Of a DNA stretch of 32,456 nt, positions 32,104 to 32,456 are shown one piece after another. Source of the stretch: Alterirhizorhabdus solaris. GTDB taxonomy: Bacteria; Pseudomonadota; Alphaproteobacteria; Sphingomonadales; Sphingomonadaceae. Location of the stretch: NCBI RefSeq assembly GCF_007785815.1, contig NZ_VNIM01000043.1:1-32456 (forward strand). Direction: 5' to 3'. Under the pieces are notes generated by a model. That model had not been told where the DNA came from. It saw nothing but the letters and a program-made list of their open reading frames with translations, and made no database searches. The position numbers were made by a program, and so were the translations under genes. Position 1 is the stretch's first letter. The number at the start of each line of letters is the position of its first letter.

Positions 32104-32456
32104 ATGCCCTCCCCCCGATATGCGATCGCGCTCGGATCGAACCGGCGCCACGGCCGGCACGGCGCGCCCGCCGGGGTGATCGCCGCCGCGCTTGTCGTGA
32201 TGGCGGCCGAGGGGCTGGCGATCGCGCGCGTCTCGCCGGTGATCCATACCGCCGCGCTGGGGCCGGCGGGACGCGGCTTCGCCAATGCGGTGGCGATCGT
32301 GGCGACACCGCTCGCGCCGCCGACGCTGCTGGCGCTGCTCAAGGCGATCGAGCGGCGGTTCGGCAGGCGGCCGGGTCGGCGCTGGGGCGCGCGCGTGCTC
32401 GACCTCGATATCGTGCTGTGGTCCGGCGGGATCTGGCCGCCCGGCCCGCCCCGCCC
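32104..32456 (+). CDS. folK: 2-amino-4-hydroxy-6-hydroxymethyldihydropteridine pyrophosphokinase FolK, partial (3' end outside window)
   Basis: FolK (HPPK) transfers pyrophosphate from ATP to the pterin in folate synthesis. About 117 residues are present: YAIALGSNRRHGRHG at the start, a middle segment GFANAVAIVATPLAPPTLLA, and the magnesium and ATP motif RRWGARVLDLDIVLW near the window end. The frame is open to the last base. It is divergent from the glycosylase gene. Full length cannot be judged. Confidence 0.92.
   Translation, partial: MPSPRYAIALGSNRRHGRHGAPAGVIAAALVVMAAEGLAIARVSPVIHTAALGPAGRGFANAVAIVATPLAPPTLLALLKAIERRFGRRPGRRWGARVLDLDIVLWSGGIWPPGPPR

Noticed and set aside
1-32456. Mobile elements, CRISPR arrays, prophage or defence islands
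   Set aside because: No transposase, integrase, phage gene, terminal inverted repeat or regularly spaced repeat was found. The many open frames opposite real genes are typical of high-GC DNA.

Overview
The window is a GC-rich, tightly packed chromosomal segment from an alphaproteobacterium, almost certainly of the order Sphingomonadales (Sphingomonas or a close relative). The basis is gene content and order: tRNA-Trp/secE/nusG/rplK/rplA/rplJ/rplL, aroQ/accB/accC, a minus-strand block NDUFA12-like/mlaD-like/DUF2155 facing aat, bamE divergent from a cytochrome bc1 chaperone plus DUF177, an alphaproteobacterial-type general-stress promoter, and coq7. Genus and species are not proven by sequence alone. 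No insertion sequence, prophage, integrase, CRISPR array or attachment site was found, and no intergenic gap exceeds about 260 bases.

Layout. 1-3674: end of the Tol-Pal protein CpoB, tRNA-Ile lysidine synthetase tilS, membrane protease ftsH with a good promoter, then a perfect hairpin terminator. 3708-4523 (-): an unrecognised glycosyltransferase-like protein. 4588-11771 (+): proA, nadD, rsfS, rlmH, an EnvC-like activator, S41 protease ctpA, dsbB, coq7 and a small secreted four-cysteine protein. 11818-13724: a PEBP-family protein (-) facing away from xthA and yjbQ (+). 13733-15418: bamE (-) divergent from the bc1 chaperone and DUF177 genes. 15420-17639 (-): a DUF4197 lipoprotein, a PRC-barrel membrane protein overlapping a MobA-like nucleotidyltransferase, and csbD with its own stress promoter and terminator. 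17819-19140: a monooxygenase-fold protein and a ThiS-ThiG fusion. 19288-22757 (+): aroQ, accB, accC, arsC-like, aat. 22577-25936 (-): DUF2155, MlaD-like, NDUFA12-like, DUF192, double cold-shock protein, recX. 26095-27876 (+): a fatty-acyl-AMP ligase. 27958-31318 (+): tRNA-Trp, secE, nusG and the L11/L1/L10/L7-L12 genes with leader RNAs, ending in a strong terminator. 31382-32059 (-): a family 5 uracil-DNA glycosylase. 32104-end (+): partial folK.

How the genes work together. Most are housekeeping: translation and ribosome assembly (tilS, rsfS, rlmH, rpl genes, tRNA-Trp, nusG), envelope biogenesis and quality control (cpoB, ftsH, EnvC-like, ctpA, bamE, secE, dsbB), respiration (coq7, bc1 chaperone, NDUFA12-like), and biosynthesis of NAD, proline, thiamine, shikimate, fatty acids and folate.

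I did not find a convincing new multi-gene system. The best leads are local: nadD appears to need a CTG start and sits at the head of a run of weak-start genes; a ThiS-ThiG fusion buries the ThiS Gly-Gly end; aat and DUF2155 share 181 bp of convergent coding sequence; csbD has a near-textbook sigma-EcfG promoter; a small four-cysteine exported protein lies just downstream of dsbB; and an orphan glycosyltransferase-like gene sits between ftsH and proA.
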